From assembly GCF_026340305.1 (NCBI RefSeq), contig NZ_JAPEPI010000003.1:558001-622000 (forward strand): a stretch of DNA of 64,000 nucleotides, in the 5' to 3' direction. The first letter of the stretch is position 1; every line of letters begins with the position of its first letter. The notes below the pieces were generated by a model. It was not told the DNA's origin. It searched no databases and saw only the letters and a program-made list of their open reading frames with translations. The DNA is from Streptomyces sp. NBC_01381. GTDB taxonomy: Bacteria; Actinomycetota; Actinomycetes; Streptomycetales; Streptomycetaceae. A program made the translations under genes and the position numbers. Below, piece after piece: positions 32,949 to 42,600 of the stretch.

Positions 32949-33527
32949 TCAGCCGCTTTCCCGCTCGGCATGACCGCTCCCTGCGTTCGTCAGAATCGCG
33001 CTCGCGACAACGTCGAAGAGGCGGTCGGCGCGCGGCGCGAGCGAGGGCTGATCGCCGAGCCAGGCGAGCATGGCCACCAGCGCGAACAGATCGGCGCCAT
33101 CGACATCACTGCGCGCCACGCCGGCGGCCTGGGCGCGGGCGAGGAGCCGCGCACCGGCCGCGCGCAGGGTGACGCACGAGGCGTGGAGTGCGGATTCGGT
33201 GTCCTCGATGGCGGCCGCCATCAGCACGGTCACGCCTCGATACTCGGTCGTCCAGGCGACGCAGTCGCGCAGCCACGAGACGAGGGCGTCTTCGGGTGAG
33301 CTGGACGTCTCGAACTCGCCTGCCTTTGCCGTGAATTCGTCGAAGCTCGTGCGGAGCAGGGCTTCGAGCAGCGCCTCGCGCGTCGGGAAGTGCCGCAGCA
33401 GCGTCGCGAGCCCGACATCGGCCCTGCGCGCGATGTCGCGCAGGGACACGTCGACGCCTTGCTCGGTGATGGCGGTGCCCGCTACGGCGAGCAGGTGGTC
33501 GCGGTTCTTCCTGGCGTCGGCCCGCAT
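32949..33527 (-). CDS. TetR family regulator
   Basis: This 192-residue repressor has the N-terminal TetR domain with helix-turn-helix SLRDIARRADVGLATLLRHF (about residues 29-48) and a C-terminal ligand domain with DALVSWLRDCVAWTTEYRG, typical of TetR proteins that control oxidoreductase genes. It is divergent from a zinc-independent quinone oxidoreductase gene. The shared spacer carries three phased operators of the form GGATC-N3-GATCC. The probable ligand is a quinone or similar electrophile. The start is preceded by GAGGGACAG. Confidence 0.88.
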   Translation of the reverse strand: MRADARKNRDHLLAVAGTAITEQGVDVSLRDIARRADVGLATLLRHFPTREALLEALLRTSFDEFTAKAGEFETSSSPEDALVSWLRDCVAWTTEYRGVTVLMAAAIEDTESALHASCVTLRAAGARLLARAQAAGVARSDVDGADLFALVAMLAWLGDQPSLAPRADRLFDVVASAILTNAGSGHAERESG

Positions 33528-33546
33528 CTGTCCCTCTTGACTATCC

Positions 33547-33601
33547 GGATCAGCGGTCCATATATTCGGATCACTGATCCATTTATGTGGATCGCTGATC
33601 C
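33547..33601. promoter_or_regulatory. Three operators spaced exactly 21 bp apart
   Basis: GGATCAGCGGTCC, GGATCACTGATCC and GGATCGCTGATCC begin at 33547, 33568 and 33589. Each is a 13-bp near-palindrome and the period is two helical turns, so three dimers could line up on one DNA face. The middle and right copies are closest to perfect. Confidence 0.8.
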
Positions 33602-33638
33602 GCATAAGCGTATCCCGCGGCGCGAGCAGGAGAAGACG

Positions 33639-34661
33639 ATGCCGACACACACGATGAGGGCGGTCCGCCTCCATGAGCACGGCGGCCCTGAAGTTCTGCG
33701 TCATGACGACGAGTTACCCATTCCCGAGCCGGGGCCGGGCGAGGTTCTGGTGCGCGTACACGCGGTCGGCATCAACCCTCCGGACTGGTACCTGCGCGGC
33801 GGGCTGACCGAGGTGCCCGGGGAGCCGGAAGCGACGGTCAGGCTGCCGGTGATCCCGGGGACGGACGTGTCGGGCGTCGTCGAGGCCGTCGCCGGGGACG
33901 CGGCAGAGGCAGCCGGCCTGGCCGTGGGAGACGAGGTCTTCGGCCTGTTGCGCTTTCCCAGCTTCGACGGCAGCGCATACGCCGAATATGTGACCGCGCC
34001 CGTCTCGGACCTCGCACGCAAGCCGGCCGGCATCGACCACGTACACGCCGCCGGTGCGCCCATGGCCGGACTGACGGCATGGCAGTTCCTGATCGAGCTC
34101 GGACACGACCGCCCTTCGCCCTTCCAGAAGGCGTGGCATCGCCCGACGGCACTCGACAGCGACACGACGGTGCTCATCAACGGCGCCGCGGGCGGAGTGG
34201 GGCACTTCGCGCTGCAACTGGCGAAATGGAAGGGCGCACGCGTCATCGCGGTGGCATCGGGCGCGCACGAATCGTTCCTGGGCGAGCTCGGCGCCGACCA
34301 GTTCATCGACTACACGAAGAGCCGCCCCGAGGAACTCGTGCACGACATCGACCTCGTTCTCGACACCGTCGGCGGCCCCGACAGCCGCCGCTTCCTGAGC
34401 ACGCTCAAGCGCGGCGGCGCCCTCTTCCCGGTGTTCCCCGGCGAATTCGACGAAGAGGAGACCGCGAAACTGGGCGTCACGGTCTCGGTCGCACAGGTCC
34501 GCTCGAACGGCGCGCAACTCGCCGAACTGGGACGCCTGCTCGACGCGGGAACGGTCCGCGTCGCGATCGACAGCACGTACGCGCTCGCGGACGCCCGGGC
34601 CGCGCACGAACGCGCCGCCCGAGGACACATCCAGGGCAAGATCGTGCTCACGGTCACTTAG
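33639..34661 (+). CDS. NADP-dependent quinone oxidoreductase (zinc-independent MDR family)
   Basis: This 340-residue enzyme is a medium-chain dehydrogenase/reductase of the quinone oxidoreductase type. The N-terminal GroES-like domain (MRAVRLHEHGGPEVL, GTDVSGVVEAV) lacks the structural zinc Cys residues. The Rossmann domain has VLINGAAGGVGHFALQLAKW and a C-terminal VLDTVGGPDSRR. It probably reduces quinones or enones with NADPH. Codon 26 is TTA (DDELPI), so bldA may limit it. It is divergent from the TetR gene and lies 38 bp after the operator array. GGAGAAG precedes the ATG. Confidence 0.85.
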   Translation: MPTHTMRAVRLHEHGGPEVLRHDDELPIPEPGPGEVLVRVHAVGINPPDWYLRGGLTEVPGEPEATVRLPVIPGTDVSGVVEAVAGDAAEAAGLAVGDEVFGLLRFPSFDGSAYAEYVTAPVSDLARKPAGIDHVHAAGAPMAGLTAWQFLIELGHDRPSPFQKAWHRPTALDSDTTVLINGAAGGVGHFALQLAKWKGARVIAVASGAHESFLGELGADQFIDYTKSRPEELVHDIDLVLDTVGGPDSRRFLSTLKRGGALFPVFPGEFDEEETAKLGVTVSVAQVRSNGAQLAELGRLLDAGTVRVAIDSTYALADARAAHERAARGHIQGKIVLTVT

Positions 34662-34698
34662 AACCCCCAGGTGATTCGCCCCCCGGCGTCGGTGTTGT

Positions 34699-35043
34699 TC
34701 AGCCGAAGATCGCGCTCTCGGTGGCGTAGAGGAAACGGGTCCGGGAGCGGTCGAGGAAGTTCTCCTCGTCCGCGGCGACGGTCGTGGTGTACGTGTCAGA
34801 GGTGAACCAGCGGGCGGCGTCGGCGATGTCGTCGACCCACACCTCGGCGACGCCGTCGTAGGCGGCGGTGGTTATGCCGGGGATCTCGTCGTCGGTGGGC
34901 AGGAGTTGGACGTAGCGCCGGACCGGGACCTCTCCGGCGGGCAGGCTCGAGAGCAGCGGGGTGTGCTTCTGCGTCCAGTACTCCACGAACTCCTCGTGAG
35001 AGAGGTCTGCCCGCCGGGTCAGGAAGATGCTGAGCTTGATCAC
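34699..35043 (-). CDS. EthD-domain protein
   Basis: This 114-residue protein is a single EthD domain, an alpha+beta barrel related to ABM proteins. The opening VIKLSIFLTRRADLSHEEFVEYW is characteristic (named by its ends; the R-x-x-x-S-x-E-E-F-x-x-Y-W pattern), and VAEVWVDDIADAARWF completes the fold. Members appear in ether or aromatic catabolism and as stress proteins; the role here is unknown. GTG start with AAGGAG eight bases upstream. It is divergent from a MarR gene and the spacer has three identical operators, so it is probably that repressor's target. Confidence 0.83.
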   Translation of the reverse strand: MIKLSIFLTRRADLSHEEFVEYWTQKHTPLLSSLPAGEVPVRRYVQLLPTDDEIPGITTAAYDGVAEVWVDDIADAARWFTSDTYTTTVAADEENFLDRSRTRFLYATESAIFG

Positions 35044-35070
35044 AGAGAGCTCCTTGAGGCCGCATTTGAC

Positions 35071-35139
35071 TTGCCTGGGCAACTCACAAGGTAGACCGCA
35101 CTGACTTGCCTGGGCAACAGATGTCTCTTGCCCAGGCAA
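35071..35139. promoter_or_regulatory. Three TTGCCTGGGCAA operators in the MarR/EthD spacer
   Basis: TTGCCTGGGCAA is at 35071-35082 and 35106-35117, and its exact complement TTGCCCAGGCAA at 35128-35139. Each is a palindrome except for its two centre bases. The third touches the RBS of the MarR gene. Start-to-start spacings are 35 and 22 bp. This is the expected binding array of the MarR protein. Confidence 0.8.
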
Positions 35140-35153
35140 GTAGGATGGGTCAC

Positions 35154-35636
35154 ATGGACGAACCGTCACCGTGGCTCGACGCCGAGCAGCAGAAACTCTG
35201 GCAGGACCTTCTCACCGTCGTGATCGCACTGCCTGCGGCCCTGGACCGCCAGTTGCGGCGCGACGCGGGCATCACGAACTTCGAGTACGGCGTGCTCGCC
35301 CGACTGTCGATGGCGCATCAGGCCACCATGCGGTTCAGCGAATTGGCCCGGGACTGCGACAGCACTCTCCCGCGACTGTCAAAGCTGATGGACCGCTTCG
35401 AGGCGCGAGAGTGGATCGCTCGCCGAATCGACCCGAGCGACGGTCGCTACACCTTGGCCACGCTGACCGACAGCGGCCGGCAGAAGCTGGCCGACAGCGC
35501 GCCGGGGCATGTCGCGCAGGTGCGCCGACTCGTCTTCGACCCCCTGACCGCCGCACAGCGCCGCCACTTCGGCGCGGCACTCTCCGGCGTCGCCGAAACC
35601 GTACGCCGGGAGGCCGCCGGCGGCCCCACCGGGTGA
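35154..35636 (+). CDS. MarR family transcriptional regulator
   Basis: This 160-residue protein has the MarR fold: LTVVIALPAALDRQLRRDAG (dimer helices), FEYGVLARLSMA, the DNA-binding segment MRFSELARDCDSTLPRLSKLMDRFEARE (helices between residues 60-90) and a wing RRIDPSDGRYTLATLTDSG. The ATG at MDEPSP is favoured over one three codons earlier because AGTAGG is then at a proper distance. Three palindromic operators fill the spacer to the divergent EthD gene, and the last overlaps this gene's RBS, so it should repress itself too. Confidence 0.88.
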   Translation: MDEPSPWLDAEQQKLWQDLLTVVIALPAALDRQLRRDAGITNFEYGVLARLSMAHQATMRFSELARDCDSTLPRLSKLMDRFEAREWIARRIDPSDGRYTLATLTDSGRQKLADSAPGHVAQVRRLVFDPLTAAQRRHFGAALSGVAETVRREAAGGPTG

Positions 35637-35651
35637 GCGTGCTCACCGGGC

Positions 35652-35682
35652 GGCGCGGTCATCGCGGCCTCATGACCGCGCC
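35652..35682. terminator. Convergent bidirectional hairpin terminator
   Basis: An 11-bp stem, GGCGCGGTCAT with its complement, surrounds a 9-nt loop in the 45-bp gap between the MarR and methionine aminopeptidase stop codons. It is symmetrical and could end both transcripts. Confidence 0.7.
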
Positions 35683-36452
35683 TACTGCTGCAGGGTGAGG
35701 ATTTCGGCTCCGTCGTCGGTGATGGCGATGGTGTGCTCGCTGTGCGCCGTCCGGCAGCCCGTCGCGCTTCGGAGTGTCCACCCGTCGGGATCGGTGATGA
35801 GCTGGGCGGTGTCCGCCATGACCCACGGCTCCAGGGCGAGGAGCAGCCCAGGGCGCAGTTTGTATCCGCGGCCGGGCCGCCCGGTGTTCGCGACGTGCGG
35901 GTCCTGGTGCATCGTCGATCCGATGCCATGACCTCCGAACTCGGTGTTGATCCGGTACCCCGCCTCGCCGAGGACCGTGCCGATGGCATGGGAGATGTCA
36001 CCGATGCGGGCCCCCGGCCCGGCGGCGGCGATCCCCGCGGCCAGCGCGCGCTCGGTCGTACTGATCAACGCGACGCTCTGCGGCGGCTTCGCGTCGCCCA
36101 CGATGAAGCTGATGGCGGCGTCCGCTGCGACTCCGCCCTTGGAGACGGCGAGGTCGAGGGTCAGCAGATCGCCGTCGGCAAGCGCGTAGTCGTACGGCAG
36201 TCCGTGGAGCACGGCGTCGTTGACGGCCGTGCAGATGTAGTGGCCGAACGGGCCGCGCCCGAAGGACGGCGCGTAGTCGACGTAGCAGGACTGCGCCCCA
36301 GCCTCGACGATCATCTTCTCGGCCCACCGGTCGATGTCCAGAAGGTTCGTGCCGACCGCGCTTCGGCCCTTCAGTGTCTGCAGGATGTCGGCGACCAGGG
36401 CGCCGGTGTCTTTCGCCCGGGCCAGCAGGGTGGGGTTCAGGATCTCGATCAT
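35682..36452 (-). CDS. map: Type I methionine aminopeptidase, second copy type
   Basis: This 256-residue enzyme removes N-terminal Met from nascent proteins. All metal ligands and the catalytic His are present: GHYIC (His), LLTLDLAV (Asp), AADAAISF (Asp), EFGGHGIGSTMHQDP (His residues), LALEPW (Glu) and AHSEHTIAI (Glu). It lacks the N-terminal zinc-finger extension. Streptomyces carry more than one map gene; this one is not in the ribosomal cluster. It is preceded by GAGGAGGG and by two direct copies of AACTATACCGGT. It is divergent from the PKS gene, and extra map genes beside biosynthetic clusters are sometimes self-resistance copies, which is only a suggestion. Confidence 0.9.
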   Translation of the reverse strand: MIEILNPTLLARAKDTGALVADILQTLKGRSAVGTNLLDIDRWAEKMIVEAGAQSCYVDYAPSFGRGPFGHYICTAVNDAVLHGLPYDYALADGDLLTLDLAVSKGGVAADAAISFIVGDAKPPQSVALISTTERALAAGIAAAGPGARIGDISHAIGTVLGEAGYRINTEFGGHGIGSTMHQDPHVANTGRPGRGYKLRPGLLLALEPWVMADTAQLITDPDGWTLRSATGCRTAHSEHTIAITDDGAEILTLQQ

Positions 36453-36477
36453 GCGGCGCCCTCCTCATGTAGCCAAT

Positions 36478-36503
36478 AACTATACCGGTCAAACTATACC
36501 GGT
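36478..36503. promoter_or_regulatory. Direct-repeat promoter or operator of the map gene
   Basis: AACTATACCGGT occurs twice with a 14-bp period, 25 bp before the map start codon. On the map strand each copy reads ACCGGTATAGTT, with TATAGT resembling a -10 element and TTGACC between the copies resembling a -35. It may be a regulator site over a tandem promoter. Confidence 0.5.
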
Positions 36504-36655
36504 ACGAGAATGGGGGCACCCGTAGGCGTCCGCGGCGCCGCTCTCCGCCTCCGGCGTTGGGTGGAGTCGCTCACGCGGCTGATCCACGACGGCCACCGTT
36601 CCGCGTCCGCGTAGGCTCAACACCCGTACACCGCAAGGAAGGTGGAAGGCGGAGC

Positions 36656-39600
36656 ATGACGCGTGACGAGCTGATCCGGCCGGTTCCCGCACTGCTGAAG
36701 GAGCACGCCGAGTCGGCGCCCCGGCGTGTCGCGTACACCGACTCCCGGCGCAGCGTCACCTACTCCGAGCTGGAGCGGCGCACCCGCGCGCTGGCGGGGT
36801 ACGTCACCCGTACCGGACTCCGCCGCGGTGACCGCGTCGCGATCTGCCTCGGCAACTGCGTCGAGATGGTGGAGAGTTGTCTCGCCGTCCTGCGGGCCGG
36901 GATGGTCGGCGTCCCGCTCGACCCGCGGTCCTCCGACACCGAGCTGGCTCACTTCCTTCAGGACAGCGGTGCCGACTTCGTCATCGTGGACGCCACGCGC
37001 CTCGCGCAACTCCGGCGCCTGGGAGCGCCGTACGACCGCTTGGGTGTGCTGGTCACGGGGGCGGATCCGGTGCCGGACGGCGCCCCGCGGTTCGAGAGCG
37101 CGGCCGAGAGTGGCAGTGCCGCCGAGAGTGTCGGTGCTCCCGAGAGTGTCGGTGCCGCCGAGATCGACCTGCTGGGGCTCGACGATCCGGCCTGGATGCT
37201 CTACACCTCCGGCACCACGAACCGGCCCAAGGGCGTGCTGTCCACGCAGCGGGCCGCGCTGTGGTCCGTGGCCGCCTGCTACGCCCCGATCTTCGGCCTC
37301 GCGTCCGACGACCGACTGCTCTGGCCCCTTCCGCTGTTCCACAGTTTCAGCCACTCGCTGGCGATCCTGGGCGTCACGGCCGTGGGCGCGAGCGCCCGAA
37401 TCGCCGATGTGCTGCTGCCGCCGGACGGTCTGCGACAGGAGTTGCACACGGCGTACGAGGCGCTCGGTGGGCCCTTCACCATGCTGGCCGGCGTGCCCGC
37501 CACGTATCACCGGCTTGTCGATTCAGCCGGAGAGGCCCCGCAAACCCTCCGGGTGTGTGTCGTGGCCGGTGCACCGAGTGGTCCCGCTCTGCGCGCGGCC
37601 GTGGAGGAGGCCACGGGGGCACCCTTGCTCGACATGTACGGCAGCACCGAGACCTGCGGCGCCATCACGGCGAACCGTCCCCAAGGGTCCAGGGTCGACG
37701 GTTCCTGCGGGCTGCCCGTCCCGGGCGTGGACGTGCGCATCGTCGACCCGAGGAGCGGCGAGGGCGTCCCGGACGGAGCCGAGGGTGAGGTCTGGGTGCG
37801 CGGGCCGAACCTGATGACGGGGTACCACGGGCAGCCCGGGGCCACGGCCTCCGCACTGCGGGACGGCTGGTATCGCACCGGCGACCTCGGCCGCCGCGTC
37901 GAACACGGCCACCTCGGACTCACCGGCCGCGTCAGCGAGTTGATCATCCGCGGCGGCGAGAACATCCACCCGACCGAGGTCGAGCAAGCGCTGCTGCAGT
38001 GCCCCGGCGTGTCCGACGCCGTGGTGGTGGGGGTGCCGCACGCCGTGCTTGGCGAGGTGCCGGTCGCCTTCGTCGTACCGGGTCCGGACGGGATCGACGC
38101 ACGGCAGGTACTCGCCGGGTGCCGTACCCGGCTCGCCGACTACAAAGTGCCGACCGAGATCCACGAGATCGCCGCCGTCCCGCGCACCGCGTCCGGCAAG
38201 ACCGCCCGCCACAAGCTGGCCGCCCCTGCCCCGCCGGCCTCGGTCACGGTCGAAACCGCTCTGCGCGCGCGGCTCCTCCGTCTCTCGCGCGACGAGCAGG
38301 AACGCGCCCTGCGCAAGACCGTGCTCACCGAGACGGCCGAGGTCTGCCGCTGCGCGCCGGGCCAACTGCCCGACACGGACGGCACCTTCGCCGATCTCGG
38401 CATGACGTCCGTGGGCGCGGTCGAGCTGGTGGACCGGCTCGGTGCGCTGACCGGGCTGAGCCTGCCGGCGACGCTCGTCTTCGACCATCCGACGCCGGCC
38501 GACGTGGCCGGGTATCTGCGCGTCGCGCTCTTCGAGGGCGAGCCCATGGAGCACCCGCGGCCGTACGGCGGGCAGGGCCGGAACCACGAGTCCTCCGAGG
38601 ACGATCCCGTCGTGATCGTCGCGATGGGCTGCCGGTATCCCGGTGACGTCAACTCACCCGATGACTTATGGGAGTTGGTCGCTCAGGGCAGGGACGCCAT
38701 CTCCGAGTTCCCGGCCGACCGCGGCTGGGATCTGGACGCCCTGTACGACCCCGATCCCGACCGGATAGGCACCTCGTACACCCGGCATGGTGGATTCCTG
38801 CACGGGGCCGCGGAGTTCGACGCCGGTCTGTTCGGGATCGCACCGCGCGAGGCGCTCGCGATGGACCCGCAGCAGCGGCTGCTCCTGGAGACGTCCTGGG
38901 AGGTGTGGGAGCGCGCCGGGATCGACCCGGCGTCGCTGCGCGAGAGCGACACGGGGGTGTTCGTCGGCGTGATGCACGGCGACTACGCCGCCCGCTTCAC
39001 CCGCCCCCACGAGCTGGAGGCGCACCTGGGCCTGGGCTCGACCGGCAGCGTGGCCTCCGGGCGGATCTCGTACGTGTACGGTCTGCGCGGTCCCGCGATC
39101 ACGGTCGACACCGCATGCTCCTCCTCGCTGGTGGCGCTGCACTGGGCGGCGCAGGCGCTGCGTTCGGGCGAGTGCTCGATGGCGCTGGCCGGCGGGGTCA
39201 CGGTCATGGCGACGCCCAACCCCTTCCTCGCCTTCAGCCGCCAGCGCGGCCTTTCGCCGGACGGTCGCTGCAAGTCGTTCTCGGCGGCTGCCGACGGCAC
39301 GGGCTGGGCGGAGGGTGTGGGACTCGTCCTCTTGGAGCGGTTGTCCGACGCGCGGCGGGCCGGTCATCCGGTCCTTGCCGTGCTCCGCGGCTCCGCCGTC
39401 AACTCCGACGGCGCGTCCAACGGGCTCACCGCGCCCCACGGTCCCGCACAGCAGCGGCTGATCGCGCGAGCACTCGCGGACGCGGGGCTGCGCGCCGACG
39501 ACGTGGACGCGGTGGAGGCCCACGGCACGGGCACCCGGCTCGGGGACCCCATCGAGGCGCAGGCCATTCTGGCGACGTACGGACAAGGCCGCGAGCAGCC

Positions 39601-42600
39601 GCTGTGGCTCGGATCGGTCAAGTCCAACCTCGGGCACACACAGGCGGCCGCCGGAGTCGCCGGCGTCATCAAGATGGTGCAGGCGATGCGGCACGGCGAG
39701 CTGCCGGGGAGCTTGTACGCCGACTCGCCGACACCGCACGTGGACTGGAGCGCGGGCCGGGTGGAGCTCCTGACGACCGCCCGCCCCTGGCCCGCCTCGG
39801 ACCGGCCGCGGCGTGCGGGGGTCTCGGCCTTCGGGATCGGCGGGACCAACGCGCATGTGATCCTGGAAGAGCCGCCGCGGAACGAGGCGGCGGTCCGCCA
39901 GGAGACAGCCGCACCGGTGCCGGCTCCGATCCCCGCTCCCTGGCTGCTTTCCGCCGCCGATGAACCTGCCCTCCACGCCCAGGCGCGGCGGCTGGCGTCC
40001 GAACTGGCGGACCGGCCGGACCTGTTGCCCGCCGATGTCGCCCACTCGCTGGCCGTCTCGCGCTCCGCACTCACTCATCGGGCGATGGTGCCGGCCGGTG
40101 ACCGGACACAGCTCGTGGACGCGCTGAGCGCACTCGCGCAGGGGCGGCGCCCGCCGGGAGTCGTACAAGGCGTGGCGAACCCGGGGATCCGTACGGCCTT
40201 CCTGTTCACCGGACAAGGGGCCCAGCGCCCCCGGATGGGCGCCGAACTGCGGGTCGCCTTCCCGGTGTTCGCCAAAGCCTTCGACGAGGTCTGCCACTAC
40301 CTGGACGACCGTCTCCCCCAGCCGCTCAGCGCGGTGCTGTCCGCCGAACCGGGCTCGCCCCAGGCGGACCTCATCCACCGTACGGACTTCACCCAGGCCG
40401 GACTCTTCGCCTTCGAGGTGGCGCTGTTCCGGCTGCTTCAGTCGTGGGGCGTGCGACCCGACCGCCTCGTGGGCCATTCCGTGGGCGAGTTGGCGGCGGC
40501 GCACGTCGCCGGCGTACTCGATCTGCCCGACGCCGCGACGCTCGTCGCCGCTCGTGGCCGCCTGATGCAGGCGCTGCCCGACGGCGGCGCGATGGTGGCG
40601 CTCGACGCGACCGAGGAGGAAGTCCTCGCGGATATGGCTGAGTTCGGGGATCAGGTGGCCGTCGCATCGGTCAACGGGCCTCGTTCGGTGGTGATCTCGG
40701 GAGCGGAAAGCGCGGTGCTGGCGGTCGCGGCCGACCTCGAGGAGCGCGGCCGCAGGGCCGTACGTCTGCGGGTGAGTCACGCCTTCCACTCACCCCTGGT
40801 GGATCCGATGCTCGACAAATTCCTGGGCGTCGCCCGGACGTTGACCTTCCGGCCACCGCGCATCCCGGTCGTCTCCACCGTGACGGGCCGGGTCGCAGAG
40901 GCCGCGGAGCTGTGCTCGCCCGAGTACTGGGCGCGGCATGCACGGCAGCCCGTGCGCTTCGCCGACGCCATACGCAGGCTCGCGGACGACGGAGTCTCGG
41001 CGTACCTGGAGCTCGGCCCCGGCCCCGCCCTCACCGCGGCGGCCACCGATTGTCTGGGCGATGCGTTCGATGGCGGCTCCGTGCTCGTCGCGGCCACCGG
41101 CCGCGATGCGTACGAACCGGAGACGCTCCTGTCAGCGGTGTCGCGGCTGCATGTGGCCGGGGCGGATGTCGACTGGGCGGCGGTGTACGCGGGCTCCGGC
41201 GCGCGGCTCGTGGACCTGCCGACGTACGCCTTCCAACGCCGACGGTACTGGCTGGACGCGCCGCGGACGGCCGCCGTCGACGCTCCGGCGCTGCTGGGCC
41301 CCGCCTTTCCGGTGCCGGGCACGGACCGGACCGTACTGACCGGCCTTCTGTCCCTCGTGACGCACCCGTGGCTCGCCGACCATCGCGTCGCCGGGAGGGT
41401 GATCGTGCCGGCCACGGTCTTCGTGGAGATGGCCGTGCGGGCAGCCGACGAGGTGGGCTGCGAGGCGGTCGAAGAGCTCGTGATGCTGTCGCCACTCGCC
41501 CTGTCCGGTTCGGCGGGGGTGCGTGTCCAGGTCGTGGTGGGCGCGGTGGACGACTCAGGTTGTCGGCCGGTCGACGTCTACTCGCGGCCGGATGGGTCCG
41601 ACGAGTTCAATGGTTACGGTGGGTCCGTCGGGTCCGGTGAGTCCGTCGGGTCCGGCGAGTCCGACAGGTCCGACAGGTCCGACAGGTCCGACGGGTTCAA
41701 CGGGTCCGACGGGTTCAGCGAGTCGGAAGGCGAAGGCCCTTGGGCCCACAACGTCTCCGGTCGGCTGGGCAGTGAGCCTACGGCGGAGCACGAGCACGAG
41801 CTGACCCAATGGCCTCCCCCTGGCGCCGAGGCACTCGATCTCACCGACGCGTACGCCGCGGTCGCCGATGCCGGACTCGCCTACGGGCCTGCTTTCCAGG
41901 GGGTCGGCGCGGTCTGGCGGCGCGGCGACGACGTCTTCGCGGAGGTCCGGCTGCCCGCGGCGCACATCGGGGAAGCGGGCCGCTTCGGGCTGCACCCGGC
42001 GCTGTTCGACGCCGCGGCGCACGCGTGTCTGTTCGCCGCACCCGCCGGCACGAGCACGGTGCGGGTGCCTTTCGCGTGGAGCGGGGTGCGCCTGCACGCC
42101 TCGGGAGCCACGGAACTGCGAGTCCAGGTGGTTCGGACCGGCGCAGACACGGTCTCACTCACGCTCGCCGACCCGGCCGGGCGACTCGTGGCCTCCGTGG
42201 ACTCCCTGACCACGAGGGAACTCCCGGCCGAGACCACGAGTCAACTCCCCGCCGACCGGGCCGAGATGACGGACGATTTCGCGGCAAGGGCTCTGCTGCG
42301 CCCCGAATGGGTCGCTCTCGAACTCTCCGGTGACGCCGATGACCGCGGATGGGCGGTACGGGGCCGGGACGACTTGAACCTCGCCGGGTTCCTGCCCACC
42401 GCCGCCGCACACCCGGAGTTCGTAGCCGTCAGCGCCGTCTCCGCCGCCGCGACCGGGTCCGACCTGCTGTCGGCCGTACACGAGTCGACCGACCGCATGC
42501 TCACGACACTGCAGGACTGGCAGGGCGATCCGGACGCGGCAGGCTCACGGCTGGTGGTGGTGACGCGCGATGCCACTGCCCCGGTGCCGGACCTGGCGGG

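Noticed and set aside
38666..40789. A 707-codon open frame on the minus strand opposite the PKS
   Set aside because: It mirrors the GC-rich KS-AT coding strand; its translation is low-complexity and the plus-strand protein has all catalytic motifs.
41594..41730. Short repeats that could suggest a CRISPR array
   Set aside because: Units are contiguous and about 9 bp with no unique spacers, and they lie in frame within the PKS dehydratase.
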